Shown: positions 9,365 through 18,495 of the stretch, piece by piece | How the letters are laid out: every line of letters starts with the position of its first letter | How positions within the stretch are numbered: the stretch's first letter is position 1 | The notes under the pieces: generated by a model | Seen by the model: the letters and a program-made list of their open reading frames with translations, nothing else | What the model was told of the DNA's origin: nothing | Database searches by the model: none | Source of the DNA: Pectinatus haikarae | GTDB lineage: Bacteria; Bacillota; Negativicutes; Selenomonadales; Selenomonadaceae | Reading direction: 5' to 3' | Assembly (NCBI RefSeq): GCF_015732185.1 | Contig: NZ_WIQM01000004.1 | Coordinates: forward strand, 186,001-250,000 | Length of the DNA stretch: 64,000 nucleotides | Translations under genes and position numbers: made by a program

Positions 9365-10369
9365 ATGAAGAAAATAGTTGAATCTTTATCAAAAGCAGAT
9401 AAAAATTTTTATCATGAACTTTTTCGAAGACCGCAAGCTAATCCTATTCTTTCTGCAGCTGATTGGCCATATGCTGTTAATAGTGTATTTAATCCGGCAG
9501 CAACTGTATATCAAAAAAAAATATTGCTTTTAGTGAGAGTGGAAGACAGAAGGGGATTTTCTCATCTGACGAAAGCAATCAGCCTCGATGGCATGCGGCA
9601 TTGGAAAATAGATCCAAGACCAACATTTGAATCAGATGCTGAGCACTATCCGGAAGAACAGTGGGGTATTGAGGATCCAAGGATCACTTGGCTGGACGAG
9701 ATAAAAAAATATGCTGTTGTTTATACCGCATATTCTAGCAGTGGACCCTTAGTTTCAATTGCGTTGACTGAAAATTTTATAAATTTTGAGCGCATAGGTG
9801 CTGTTACATTACCAGAAGATAAAGATGCCTCATTGTTTTCTAGAAAAATCAAAGGGAAATGGTGGCTTATCCATCGGCCTGTTATCCAGGGACATAATGG
9901 CGGAGCGCATATTTGGGTTTCACAATCAGATGATTTGATATTCTGGGGAAAACATAAGGTTTTATTATCTGCGAGATCTGGAGCTTGGTGGGATGCAAAT
10001 AAAATTGGGGCCAATACCCCGCCTATGGAAACTGAAGACGGATGGTTAGTTTTGTATCACGGTGTAAAAATAACAGCTGCTGGCAGCATCTATCGTTTGG
10101 GATTGGCTTTATTGGATATAGAAAATCCTCTGCATGTATTACGGCGTAGTGAAGAATGGATTCTTGGTCCAGAAAAAAAATATGAAAAGGAGGGGGATGT
10201 CGATGATGTAGTTTTTCCATGCGGTTGGATCTATAATGCGATTACAGATGAAATAAGAGTATATTATGGGGCTGCAGATACATCTATTGCAGTAGCGATA
10301 GCTAAGAGAAAAGATTTGCTTAATTATCTGCGAAATTGTCCTATTCCCGATAAAATTGACAAACGTTAA
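9365..10369 (+). CDS. GH130 family glycoside phosphorylase (beta-mannoside type)
   Basis: Reversible phosphorolysis of beta-mannosides, releasing alpha-mannose-1-phosphate, is the known activity of this family. The 334-residue protein shows family features: SVFNPAATV and LLVRVEDRRG early, the GIEDPRITW motif with the conserved acidic residue at about 103, and IHRP further on. No signal peptide, so it is cytosolic. It is first of four tightly spaced genes. The exact linkage (beta-1,2 or beta-1,4) cannot be read from sequence by eye. Confidence 0.85.
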   Translation: MKKIVESLSKADKNFYHELFRRPQANPILSAADWPYAVNSVFNPAATVYQKKILLLVRVEDRRGFSHLTKAISLDGMRHWKIDPRPTFESDAEHYPEEQWGIEDPRITWLDEIKKYAVVYTAYSSSGPLVSIALTENFINFERIGAVTLPEDKDASLFSRKIKGKWWLIHRPVIQGHNGGAHIWVSQSDDLIFWGKHKVLLSARSGAWWDANKIGANTPPMETEDGWLVLYHGVKITAAGSIYRLGLALLDIENPLHVLRRSEEWILGPEKKYEKEGDVDDVVFPCGWIYNAITDEIRVYYGAADTSIAVAIAKRKDLLNYLRNCPIPDKIDKR

Positions 10370-10389
10370 AATATAAGAAAGGTTATACA

Positions 10390-11430
10390 ATGAAAGCATT
10401 ATTTTTAGCTGGTGGACTGGGAAGCAGACTCAAAGAAATGACAAAGGAAATACCAAAACCTATGTTGCCTATTTTAGAACAGCCGTTATTGTCCCGAACG
10501 ATCGAAAAATTAAAAACATATGATATTAATGAAATTGTAGTGAGTATTTGTTATTTACCACAAAAGATTAAGGAGTATTTCGGTGATGGAAAACGTTATG
10601 CTATAAAAATATCCTATCAAAAAGAAAATAAACCTTTGGGAACAGGCGGAGCCATTAAAGCCGCGGAGAAATTTTTTTCAGAAACTTTTTTTGTTTTTAA
10701 TGCAGACATTGTAAGTGATATTGATCTGAAAGCAATGCTCTGCTTTCATCAGAAAAAAAAGGCTGCGGTCACCATTGCCGCAACGCATGTAAAAAATCCG
10801 GCAAATTACGGTGTTATTGAATATGATAAAAATGGATATATTACCGAGTTTAAGGAAAAACCCAGACCGGGAGAAACGCAATCACATCTTATTAATGCAG
10901 GTATATATATTTTTGAACCAAAGGTTTTCGAGGAAATAAAAATGGGTGTTTACAGTTCTGTAGAACAGGATATATACCCATTATTGCTGCAAAAAAAATA
11001 TAAATTAGCAGTTTATGATCATTGTGCATATTGGCGTGATTTAGGTACACCTCAAGATTATTTGATCTTTCATCAAGATATTCTTAATAATAAAGTTAAT
11101 TTTTTTATTCAAAATTTTTCCGGAGAGAATATTTTTGTTGGACAAAATACATGCATTGGTGATAAGGTGCAGCTCATAGCTCCTGTATATATAGGAGCAG
11201 GCGTTATTATTGAACCTTATAGCGTAATAGGACCATATACAGTACTCGGAAAAAATACTGTTGTAGGTAAAGGTGCCAGTTTGAAAAATTGTGTCACTTG
11301 GTCAAATGTAAAAATTGATAATTATGCAAAAATAGATGGAGCGGTTATGACACCTGGATGCATTATAAGTTCAAATAAAAATTCACCTTATGAGAAAATT
11401 CTTGATAAAAAAATCCAGAATTTTGTGTAA
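10390..11430 (+). CDS. Sugar-phosphate nucleotidyltransferase, likely mannose-1-phosphate guanylyltransferase
   Basis: Makes a nucleotide sugar from NTP and sugar-1-phosphate. N-terminal GT-A-like domain with the AGGLGSRLKEMT nucleotide loop and PKPMLPI (residues about 7-28), and a C-terminal left-handed beta-helix of hexapeptide-like repeats (VYIGAGVIIEPYSVIGPYT region). 346 residues. It follows GH130 by 20 bases. The product of GH130, mannose-1-phosphate, would be its natural substrate, so GDP-mannose is the best guess. Glucose-1-phosphate uridylyl or adenylyl activity is possible. Confidence 0.8.
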   Translation: MKALFLAGGLGSRLKEMTKEIPKPMLPILEQPLLSRTIEKLKTYDINEIVVSICYLPQKIKEYFGDGKRYAIKISYQKENKPLGTGGAIKAAEKFFSETFFVFNADIVSDIDLKAMLCFHQKKKAAVTIAATHVKNPANYGVIEYDKNGYITEFKEKPRPGETQSHLINAGIYIFEPKVFEEIKMGVYSSVEQDIYPLLLQKKYKLAVYDHCAYWRDLGTPQDYLIFHQDILNNKVNFFIQNFSGENIFVGQNTCIGDKVQLIAPVYIGAGVIIEPYSVIGPYTVLGKNTVVGKGASLKNCVTWSNVKIDNYAKIDGAVMTPGCIISSNKNSPYEKILDKKIQNFV

Positions 11431-11482
11431 AATAATTTTAATCTAGGATAATTTAGAAATTTTTTTGAAAGAAGGAATATTT

Positions 11483-12664
11483 ATGAATCATAATCAGATT
11501 GGTTTTCTTAGCACATATCCCCCAAAAGCATGCGGTATTGCCACATTTACACAAGATTTAGCCAAATCTTTAGATAAATATTTTCAAAATCCTCCAGTAG
11601 TAATTGCAATAAATAATAAAAATATAAAATATAATGATCGTGTAATTATGAAAATTCAACAGCAGGATCGATCAGCTTATAAGGAAACTGCGCACATATT
11701 AAATCACTCTTCACTGAAACTTATTATTTTAGAACATGAATATGGTATTTTTGGTGGGGATTGTGGTGAGTATATTCTTGATTTTGTTGATAACTTGAAG
11801 TTGCCACTGATAACAACACTACACACGGTATTGCCCTCCCCTTTGCCAAAACAATTATATATTTTAAAAAAACTTGGAGAAAAAAGTTCAATGATTATCA
11901 CAATGGCTAATATAACTAAAAAAATGCTGGAAGATATATATGACATTCCCGCAGATAAAATTGCAGTTATTCCACATGGAGTTACCTTACAGACGCAATG
12001 TCTTTCTTCAGATGAATTAAAAACCGCCTTTGGATTTAAAAATCGCTATATTATTAGTACCTTTGGATTATTAAGTCCGGGTAAAGGACTGGAATATGGC
12101 ATTGAGGCAATAGCAAAAATTGCACCTAAATATCCTAATGTATTATATCTTATATTGGGACAGACACATCCCTGCATCAAAGAAACCAGTGGAGAAACAT
12201 ATAGAAAAAAGTTAGAAGATTTAGTATATAAATTGAATCTAAAAAAAAATGTTAAATTTATCAATAGGTATTTGTTGAAAGGGGAAATTGCACAATACCT
12301 GTCTATTTCAGATATATATTTAACGCCCTATCTTGATCAGAATCAAGCGGTAAGTGGAACGCTTGCTTATGCAACTGGCTATGGAAAAGTGATCATTTCT
12401 ACGCCCTATTTATATGCACAGGAAATTTTGGCTGATGAGAAAGGCTTATTAGTTAATTTTGCAGATGCAGATAATATAGCTGAAATGATTGAGATTATTT
12501 TAATGAATCCAGCAAAAAGAAAATCATTAGAATCAAAAATGCTTGCATTTGGTAAAACAATGATGTGGGAAAATGTCGCAGATATATATGCTGCGCTGAT
12601 TCAAAAAATCATATCTAAAGTATGTAAAGAAAGTTTGGTAGATAATGGAAAAATGGAAAGATGA
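11483..12664 (+). CDS. GT4-family glycosyltransferase
   Basis: GT-B fold retaining transferase of 393 residues, using a nucleotide sugar. The N-terminus FLSTYPPKACGIATFT is typical of a GT4 subgroup, and the C-terminal half has FGLLSPGKGLEYGIEA and the ALTPY/ATGYGKVIIST donor-site region. The start is ATG 11483 with GAAAGAAGG about 7 bases upstream; an upstream TTG at 11465 has no site. It overlaps the next gene by 20 bases. No membrane segment is seen, so the glycan is probably made in the cytosol. Confidence 0.82.
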   Translation: MNHNQIGFLSTYPPKACGIATFTQDLAKSLDKYFQNPPVVIAINNKNIKYNDRVIMKIQQQDRSAYKETAHILNHSSLKLIILEHEYGIFGGDCGEYILDFVDNLKLPLITTLHTVLPSPLPKQLYILKKLGEKSSMIITMANITKKMLEDIYDIPADKIAVIPHGVTLQTQCLSSDELKTAFGFKNRYIISTFGLLSPGKGLEYGIEAIAKIAPKYPNVLYLILGQTHPCIKETSGETYRKKLEDLVYKLNLKKNVKFINRYLLKGEIAQYLSISDIYLTPYLDQNQAVSGTLAYATGYGKVIISTPYLYAQEILADEKGLLVNFADADNIAEMIEIILMNPAKRKSLESKMLAFGKTMMWENVADIYAALIQKIISKVCKESLVDNGKMER

Positions 12665-13685
12665 CTATTTATATTTAATGACAGATGATACGGGAATATT
12701 ACAGCATAGTAAATATACTATACCGGATCCCCGCTATGGCTATACAACTGATGATAATGCAAGAGCATTATTGCTTGCCATTCTATTGGTAAAAGAGTGG
12801 CCGCATAAAAACTATCATAAATTACTGTACCGATACACGTCGTTCTTGTTAAATGCACAAACTCAACAAGGTGAATTTAAAAATTTTATGTCGTATGAAC
12901 GTCACTGGCTGGAAGAGAAAGGGTCAGAAGATTGCCAGGGACGATGCGCGTGGGCAATTTGTACGGCAATTACTCATCCGGCTGTTCCTAATGGAATAAA
13001 GGCTGCGCTTTCTATTATGCTGGATGCTTTATTTCCTAATATTATGTCTTTAACTTCATTAAGAGCCAAAGCCTATGCAATAATTGGATTAGCCAATTTG
13101 CAGGATCTTGCTTCACAAAAATTGATAAGAGTATTGGGAAAAAGTTTGCTTGAAGAGTTTAATCGGGCCAGTAGTCGTAATTGGCAATGGTTTGAAGATA
13201 CGCTAACCTATAGCAATAGTATACTGCCTTGGGCAATGTTTGCTGCTTATAAAGTTACACGAAAGCCAGCTTTTTTAACAGTAGCAGAAAACAGTTTAGT
13301 TTTTCTGTTGGAAAAAGTATTTGTCAAAAACTATTTACAACCAATTGGTTGCAATGGGTGGTTGAAAAAAGGCGGAGTAGCTGCAGAATTTGATCAACAG
13401 CCAATTGAAGCCTGTGAGATGATTTTAACATTACAGGAAGCATTTAATATTACACATAAAAATTTTTATTTGGAAAAGGCAAAAAAATGTTATGCCTGGT
13501 ATGAAGGTGAAAACAGTGAACATTGTTGTTTGACAGATAGTATTACAGGAGGCTGCTTTGATGGTATTACACCAAATGGTGTAAATGGAAATTTAGGTGC
13601 TGAAAGTCAAATTTCATATGGAATAGCATATTTTACTATGATGAATCTGGACGGAATCAATAGCAATTCGCAAAATATAAGGTGA
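12645..13685 (+). CDS. Six-hairpin-like (alpha/alpha barrel) protein paired with GT4
   Basis: 346 residues, helical, with paired motifs such as YGYTTDDNARAL near residue 30 and ERHWLEEKGSEDCQGR near 85, and CNGWLKKGG/EFDQQPIEA later. These resemble the C-terminal half of long proteins in which a GT4 domain is fused to a six-hairpin glycosidase-like domain. The 20-base overlap with the GT4 gene supports a split version of that fusion. It could trim or hold the glycan made by its partner. Catalytic residues are not assigned. Confidence 0.65.
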   Translation: MEKWKDDYLYLMTDDTGILQHSKYTIPDPRYGYTTDDNARALLLAILLVKEWPHKNYHKLLYRYTSFLLNAQTQQGEFKNFMSYERHWLEEKGSEDCQGRCAWAICTAITHPAVPNGIKAALSIMLDALFPNIMSLTSLRAKAYAIIGLANLQDLASQKLIRVLGKSLLEEFNRASSRNWQWFEDTLTYSNSILPWAMFAAYKVTRKPAFLTVAENSLVFLLEKVFVKNYLQPIGCNGWLKKGGVAAEFDQQPIEACEMILTLQEAFNITHKNFYLEKAKKCYAWYEGENSEHCCLTDSITGGCFDGITPNGVNGNLGAESQISYGIAYFTMMNLDGINSNSQNIR

Positions 13686-13722
13686 TTAAAGAGATATTAG
13701 CCCCGATTTTTTCACAAAGATG

Positions 13723-15042
13723 CTAGTGAAATGATACCGCTGAAGTAAGCACCGATGCAAAACTTGTGCCACTGGAAACATTCAAAGAAAGGTCACTGAC
13801 CACCACGCGCAGGATACGCTGTTTTATTTTTTGCCCGCCGTTGTTTTCTGTATAGCTGCCCAATGCATGAATTATATACGGTGTATTGTTTAGTTCACCA
13901 AGATAAAGCATGACATGTCCGTCCATAAAAAATGCATCACCGGGGCGGCAATTTTGTGATATACTGCTGTAAATATCGCTTTCGTTAAGAGAAGTAAAGG
14001 GAAAATGCTGTCCGACAGCATTTTCCTGCTGATCGGCATTTCGCGGCAGGAAAATGCCGACAGTTCGATAAATATTGGCAATAAAGCTTGAACAATCCAC
14101 GCTGTTTCTGAGACCTCCCCAACCGTAGGGTTCGTCAAGATAGTAAAATGCTTCCTGTATAATATTGCTGCGTGTATAGGGAAGATATCCTTCGCTGAAG
14201 GATTTGCCGCCGGAGACAGACATTGCCAACTCAGTCAGATTCCCCTGCTCATTGCGCTGCGGTAAAATTATATTATAGGATGTTCCGTTTTTTTGCACAA
14301 AGAGAATACGACTGCCCATTTGATAAAAAATAGATTCATTATTGCTGTTAAGTTCATAAGATTTTTCTGTTACGACTAAAAATTTTTGCGGGTCTGCATA
14401 TCTGAGCCATTGGCCGCGATCAGCAGTGAGTGCTACATCTGCAGCAGATATCCAGCCGCTGTAATTGTACAATTGCACATAATAATATTGACCGTCAAGA
14501 CTGGTATATAAAACGAGCAACGCCTCCGACGGATCGACAGCGGTCTCCTGAAAAAGATCAAACATGCTCGGATAAGGTTCCTCAAATGCAGGCTCTGCGG
14601 TAGGTAAAGTCCTGATGCTGCTGCGGCGCACCGTTACTCCCATTCGTAGGGGAACGGCATCGGGCATGTTTTCCAGATTCATTTCGCGCAGTAAAGCATC
14701 TTTTACAGGCTGAGAATAAAGCTGACCGTTTTTATCATATGCGCCATCAGGTATGATGGAAGTAGCTTCAATAATTTTTTTGACAGCTTCGCCCTGTTCA
14801 GTATCGGGTGAAGCCGTTAAGTCAATCACATACGGAGTGTTCTGCTGTATAGAGCGATTGAAAGCTTTCCTTTGGGTCTGCGTCATGACAAGAGAGTCAC
14901 CCTCCGCAGTATTTTGCTGCCAAAATGCTGCGGTACGGAGCGCACCGTCTGTTATGAGACCGGAAGCTTCTGTCTGAGAAGAAGAGAAGCAGGAAAAACT
15001 TGTGAAAAAGAGCAGAAAGACTGCATAACTGATTATTTTCAT
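13723..15042 (-). CDS. Secreted SH3-NlpC/P60 cell-wall hydrolase
   Basis: Cysteine peptidase that cleaves peptidoglycan stem peptides. 439 residues: signal peptide at about 1-27, two bacterial SH3-like segments (around MGVTVRRSSIRTLPT and YNYSGWISAADVAL), and an NlpC/P60 domain with catalytic cysteine in NSVDCSSF (about 316), histidine in GHVMLYLG (about 375) and IIHA as the third element. Convergent with the glycan cluster and downstream of trpS, with a terminator in between, so it is probably transcribed separately. Confidence 0.88.
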   Translation of the reverse strand: MKIISYAVFLLFFTSFSCFSSSQTEASGLITDGALRTAAFWQQNTAEGDSLVMTQTQRKAFNRSIQQNTPYVIDLTASPDTEQGEAVKKIIEATSIIPDGAYDKNGQLYSQPVKDALLREMNLENMPDAVPLRMGVTVRRSSIRTLPTAEPAFEEPYPSMFDLFQETAVDPSEALLVLYTSLDGQYYYVQLYNYSGWISAADVALTADRGQWLRYADPQKFLVVTEKSYELNSNNESIFYQMGSRILFVQKNGTSYNIILPQRNEQGNLTELAMSVSGGKSFSEGYLPYTRSNIIQEAFYYLDEPYGWGGLRNSVDCSSFIANIYRTVGIFLPRNADQQENAVGQHFPFTSLNESDIYSSISQNCRPGDAFFMDGHVMLYLGELNNTPYIIHALGSYTENNGGQKIKQRILRVVVSDLSLNVSSGTSFASVLTSAVSFH

Positions 15043-15063
15043 ATTTGGCTTACCTCTGATTTA

Positions 15064-15108
15064 TGCAAAACAAAGGCAGGAACATTAAGCGTTCTGTTCC
15101 CGCCTTTG
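15064..15108 (-). terminator. Terminator after trpS
   Basis: On the minus strand CAAAGGCGGGAAC and GTTCCTGCCTTTG pair around an 11-base loop, followed by TTTTG. It lies 10 bases past the trpS stop and ahead of the NlpC/P60 gene. Confidence 0.7.
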
Positions 15109-15117
15109 CCGCGATTA

Positions 15118-16203
15118 CTATTTCTGGTAACGTTTGATTTGCCCATTGATTAAATCAATATCGTCAAAATAATTTATCCGCATAGCCTTTTTTACCGCCG
15201 CCAAAGTTTCGGCAGCAGCGGCTTCTGCTTTTTGACTGCCTTCACGCAGCATTTTGTATATGGCAGGGATATCTTTTTCAAATTCGGTACGGCGTTTTTT
15301 GATAGGCTCTAAATACTCCATCAGTACAGAGTATAAAAATTTTTTTACTTTGACATCACCCAGACCGCCCTGCCGGTAATGAGCCTTCAGTTCATCAAGA
15401 TTGCTGTAGTCCGGCAGATACCGTCCGAAATGTTCATCATTGCAAAAGGCATCAAGATAGGTAAAAACAGTATTTCCCTCTATTTTCCCGGGGTCAGACA
15501 TGCGTACATGATCAGGATCGGTATACATATTCATTACCTTTTTCTTTACTTCATCGGCGGTTTCTGATAAATAAATGCAGTTGCCGATCGATTTGCTCAT
15601 TTTTGCCTTGCCATCTATACCGGGCAGGCGCTGACAAACTTCATTGCCCGGCAGCAGAATTTCGGGTTCAGTGAGAGCTTCACTGTAAGTCGTATTGAAT
15701 TTGCGTACGATTTCTCTTGTCTGTTCGAGCATAGGCATCTGATCTTCACCGACGGGAACAGTGGTTGCCTGAAAAGCGGTTATATCAGCAGCCTGACTGA
15801 TCGGATAGGTAAAAAAACCGACGGGAATGCTTGCTTCGAAGTTTCTTGCCTGAATTTCCGATTTCACGGTGGGATTTCGCTGCAGACGGGAAACTGTGAC
15901 GAGATTCATATAATAAAATGACAGTTCACACAGCTGCGGGATCTGTGATTGGATAAAAATAACGGATTTTTCCGGATCAAGCCCGCAGGCCAGATAATCA
16001 AGGGCCACTTCAATAATATTTTGGCGGACCTTTTCGGGATTATCGGCATTATCCGTAAGTGCCTGAGCATCGGCGATCATAATGAATATTTTGTCATAAG
16101 TACCAGAATTTTGCAGTTTTACACGTTCCCGCAGGGAACCTACATAGTGTCCTATATGCAATTTCCCCGTTGGACGGTCACCAGTTAGAATAATTTTTGC
16201 CAT
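15118..16203 (-). CDS. trpS: Tryptophanyl-tRNA synthetase
   Basis: Charges tRNA-Trp. 361-residue class I synthetase with the HIGH signature in [10 protein letters not shown] (H16-H19) and KMSKS at about residue 202. Start ATG 16203 has TAGGAGAAAA just upstream on the minus strand. The upstream stretch 16204-16519 shows no T-box signature on the minus strand; it holds an ATTATA (minus TATAAT) at 16337-16342 with no clear -35. Confidence 0.96.
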   Translation of the reverse strand: MAKIILTGDRPTGKLHIGHYVGSLRERVKLQNSGTYDKIFIMIADAQALTDNADNPEKVRQNIIEVALDYLACGLDPEKSVIFIQSQIPQLCELSFYYMNLVTVSRLQRNPTVKSEIQARNFEASIPVGFFTYPISQAADITAFQATTVPVGEDQMPMLEQTREIVRKFNTTYSEALTEPEILLPGNEVCQRLPGIDGKAKMSKSIGNCIYLSETADEVKKKVMNMYTDPDHVRMSDPGKIEGNTVFTYLDAFCNDEHFGRYLPDYSNLDELKAHYRQGGLGDVKVKKFLYSVLMEYLEPIKKRRTEFEKDIPAIYKMLREGSQKAEAAAAETLAAVKKAMRINYFDDIDLINGQIKRYQK

Positions 16204-16519
16204 GATTTTCTCCTATTGGAATAAGATTTTATATGTATGCAGGAAACTGACGGCCCAAGTAAAAAATTGTGAAGGCATAAATCGTCATTAAGCGGCAGCT
16301 TCATAAATCTGCTATATCTCAAAACTATATCTTCTTATTATAACAGTTTTTTTAGCATAGTTCATGGAATAATCATAAAATGAATGATAAATTATATCGT
16401 CGAGAAGATATCTAAATAATAATATTACAGGAGGGATTGCTTTTTTCCTGATGCATTGCTATCTTATAATTAAGAAGATAGATTGCATTTACATATAAAT
16501 ACAGGAGGAAGTATTGATA

Positions 16520-16918
16520 ATGGAAATTGTTGAAAAAATCAAGATCGGTTTAAAACAGGAAGCAAGTGACAGTGTCACCGAAAAAAATACAGCTATTGCA
16601 ATGAAAAGCGGTACGCTGTCTGTATATGCCACTCCGGCGATGACAGCACTTATGGAACGGGCGGCGTCACAACTTGCGCAGGAATATCTGCCGGAAGGAT
16701 GGACCTCAGTGGGGATATCAATATCGGTCGCTCATATAAGCGCATCGCCGATAGGCATGAAAGTACGCGCCGAAGCAGAAATAACTGCGTTTGACGGACG
16801 TAAAATTTCTTATAAAGTAACAGCCTTCGACGAAAGCGGTGAAATAGGAAAAGGAACGCATGAACGATTCGTGGTGGACGAAGTCAAATTTATGCAGAAG
16901 GCCGCCGGCAAAAAATAA
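16520..16918 (+). CDS. Hotdog-fold thioesterase of the FlK-like family
   Basis: 132-residue single-domain hotdog protein. The pattern TPAMTALMERAA, SVGISISVAHISASPIGM and FDGRKISYKVTAFD matches the thioesterase family that includes fluoroacetyl-CoA thioesterase FlK. Most members act on other acyl-CoA or are uncharacterised. Start ATG 16520 with AGGAGG at 16503-16508; a TTG at 16514 is too close to it. Its promoter region (16440-16500) holds an imperfect CTATCTTATAATTAAGAAGATAG hairpin. Any link to the fluoride genes 9 kb away is speculative. Confidence 0.75.
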   Translation: MEIVEKIKIGLKQEASDSVTEKNTAIAMKSGTLSVYATPAMTALMERAASQLAQEYLPEGWTSVGISISVAHISASPIGMKVRAEAEITAFDGRKISYKVTAFDESGEIGKGTHERFVVDEVKFMQKAAGKK

Positions 16919-17050
16919 TAACCAGCGATGGATAACGTATTTTGCAATGCTGAGATAAATAAAAGTCCGGTAAAATGTGCGGAAATAATAGAAAATCATT
17001 GCTAAAATTGTAAAGTTGTGCTATATTGTTATTCAATAAGATCATGCAAA

Positions 17051-17107
17051 GGCGCTTTGTCTGTTTCCGATCAGGAAGCAGACAGGCGTCTTTTGTGTTT
17101 TTTGAAG
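17051..17107 (+). terminator. Terminator after the thioesterase gene
   Basis: GTCTGTTTCC and GGAAGCAGAC pair across GATCA, extended by GGCGC/GCGTC, followed by TTTTGTGTTTTTT. Confidence 0.75.
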
Positions 17108-17184
17108 GATGCCTGGTTTTCCTGCATAAGGCATTAAAATAATGGGATCAACCAGAAACATATATAATTGGGAAGGTAGAGCAG

Positions 17185-17589
17185 ATGAAAAGATATCCGA
17201 TTGACAAAAATGAATTTGCTGAAAGGCATCATAGTGCGGTTATGTATCATCGGCGGGCACGGCAGTTTTTAGATGAAGGGCAGTCCCTGAATGTTGTTTT
17301 TGATGTAGCCTCGGTGGCAATTGAAAATTATCTTATAGCTGTGTGTGATTTCTATGGGGCCGATCCTGGAACACATAATTACCAGAGTCTTATGGAAACT
17401 GTGGAGATGCTGGCAGAACTTGAAGTGCCCAAAGCGGTGAGTAACCAAATTGAGGCTTTGGATGCAGCCTTTGGGATTTGTTCACTGGAAAATTATCAGA
17501 GAAAAACAGATTTCAGCCGTGAGGAAATTCTAAAAGTGTTTGGTCTATGCCAATATTTTGCTGATTTGTTGGAGAAAAAAATTGCCTAG
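17185..17589 (+). CDS. Small helical protein, HEPN-like
   Basis: 134 residues, predicted all-helical. The arrangement of RRARQFLDEGQSLNVVFDVA, an NYLIAV helix and a THNYQSLMETVEMLAEL segment resembles HEPN-domain proteins, but I do not see the RxxxxH ribonuclease motif that active HEPN toxins carry. A ribosome site GGAAGG lies at about 17170. It is 12 bases from the next flavoprotein gene, so the two are probably co-transcribed. Function unknown. Confidence 0.65.
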   Translation: MKRYPIDKNEFAERHHSAVMYHRRARQFLDEGQSLNVVFDVASVAIENYLIAVCDFYGADPGTHNYQSLMETVEMLAELEVPKAVSNQIEALDAAFGICSLENYQRKTDFSREEILKVFGLCQYFADLLEKKIA

Positions 17590-17601
17590 AGGAGGAGTTT
17601 G

Positions 17602-18126
17602 ATGGAAGAGATTCGTTATCAACAGCGTATTTGCCGCGATGAGGGAAGAGTGACAGAATTTCTTACAAGTATGCGTGTGGGGACACTGGCACTGTATAGT
17701 GAGGGAGAACCGTATGCTGTACCTTTGAATTACCTTTGGACAGAAGGTAAACTATATTTTCACGGACTGGCTTCCGGCAGAAAAGAGAAAATCCTGCAGG
17801 AAAATCCTCAGATATGTTTTAATGTGCATAAAGAATATGGAACAGTAAAAGATGACATGCCGTGTCATGCGGATACTGCTTATTTCAGTGTGACAATGTT
17901 TGGGAAAGCTGTCCCCGTTGATGATGCAGAGGAAAAAGCAGCGGCGATGCAGGCTTTTGTGGAAAAATATATGCCGGGATATTATAAAAAACCGTTGACG
18001 GCGGAGCTGATGAGAAATTATAAATCGGGACATGACGGCAGGACTGTGCAAGTTTATAAAATAGTTCCCGAAACGATTACCGCCAAGGAAAACAGCGCAA
18101 CTAAAGAGGAGCTTTTCAATAAATAA
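17602..18126 (+). CDS. NimA-like FMN-binding split-barrel protein (PNPOx family)
   Basis: 174 residues of the pyridoxamine-phosphate-oxidase-like split barrel, nitroimidazole-reductase-like subgroup: MRVGTLALYSEGEPYAVPLNYLW near residue 25-47, the FHGLASGRKEKIL flavin-phosphate region, and a conserved C-terminal VQVYKIVPE. Probably a flavin or haem-binding oxidoreductase; the substrate is unknown. Start ATG 17602 with GGAGGAG at 17591-17597. Confidence 0.82.
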   Translation: MEEIRYQQRICRDEGRVTEFLTSMRVGTLALYSEGEPYAVPLNYLWTEGKLYFHGLASGRKEKILQENPQICFNVHKEYGTVKDDMPCHADTAYFSVTMFGKAVPVDDAEEKAAAMQAFVEKYMPGYYKKPLTAELMRNYKSGHDGRTVQVYKIVPETITAKENSATKEELFNK

Positions 18127-18174
18127 GATATGTAGATTAAATTTGATACAGATATATCTGTTTTCATAATTAAG

Positions 18175-18222
18175 AAGGCTGCAGCAAGAAGGTCATCAGA
18201 CTGATATTGCTGCAGCCTTTTT
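18175..18222 (+). terminator. Terminator after the flavoprotein gene
   Basis: AAGGCTGCAGCAA and TTGCTGCAGCC pair, followed by five T. The rest of 18127-18495 holds a TATAAT at 18323-18328 without a clear -35, and a GCCGG/GCCGGC hairpin at about 18392-18413, upstream of the diguanylate cyclase gene. Confidence 0.85.
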
Positions 18223-18495
18223 CGATTAAAATTCTCTCCATATATGAAAAGATGTATAAAAACTACAATATGTATATCGGGAAAAAAGAAGTTACTTTTT
18301 AAGTTATATTGTAGTAAAATAGTATAATATAGTAAAAGTTATATGCAGATAGTAAAAATTTCAGGCAGAAACATATTATGAAGAAGATGTGCCGGTTAGT
18401 AAAAGGTGCCGGCGTAGCAAAAATAACTGTCTCTGCTGCATGGCTGTGATCACATACATAAGATTTAACTGGTTAATACGTTTTTAGGAGGAACT

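Noticed and set aside
16204-16519. T-box leader for trpS
   Set aside because: No GGTGGNACCGCG-type T-box sequence or specifier arm found on the minus strand.
16520-16918. FlK-like thioesterase as part of a fluoride/fluoroacetate system
   Set aside because: The family is broad, the gene is 9 kb from the fluoride genes and has no fluoride riboswitch.
17185-18126. HEPN toxin-antitoxin pair
   Set aside because: The helical protein lacks the RxxxxH motif and its neighbour is a flavin-type protein, not a nucleotidyltransferase.
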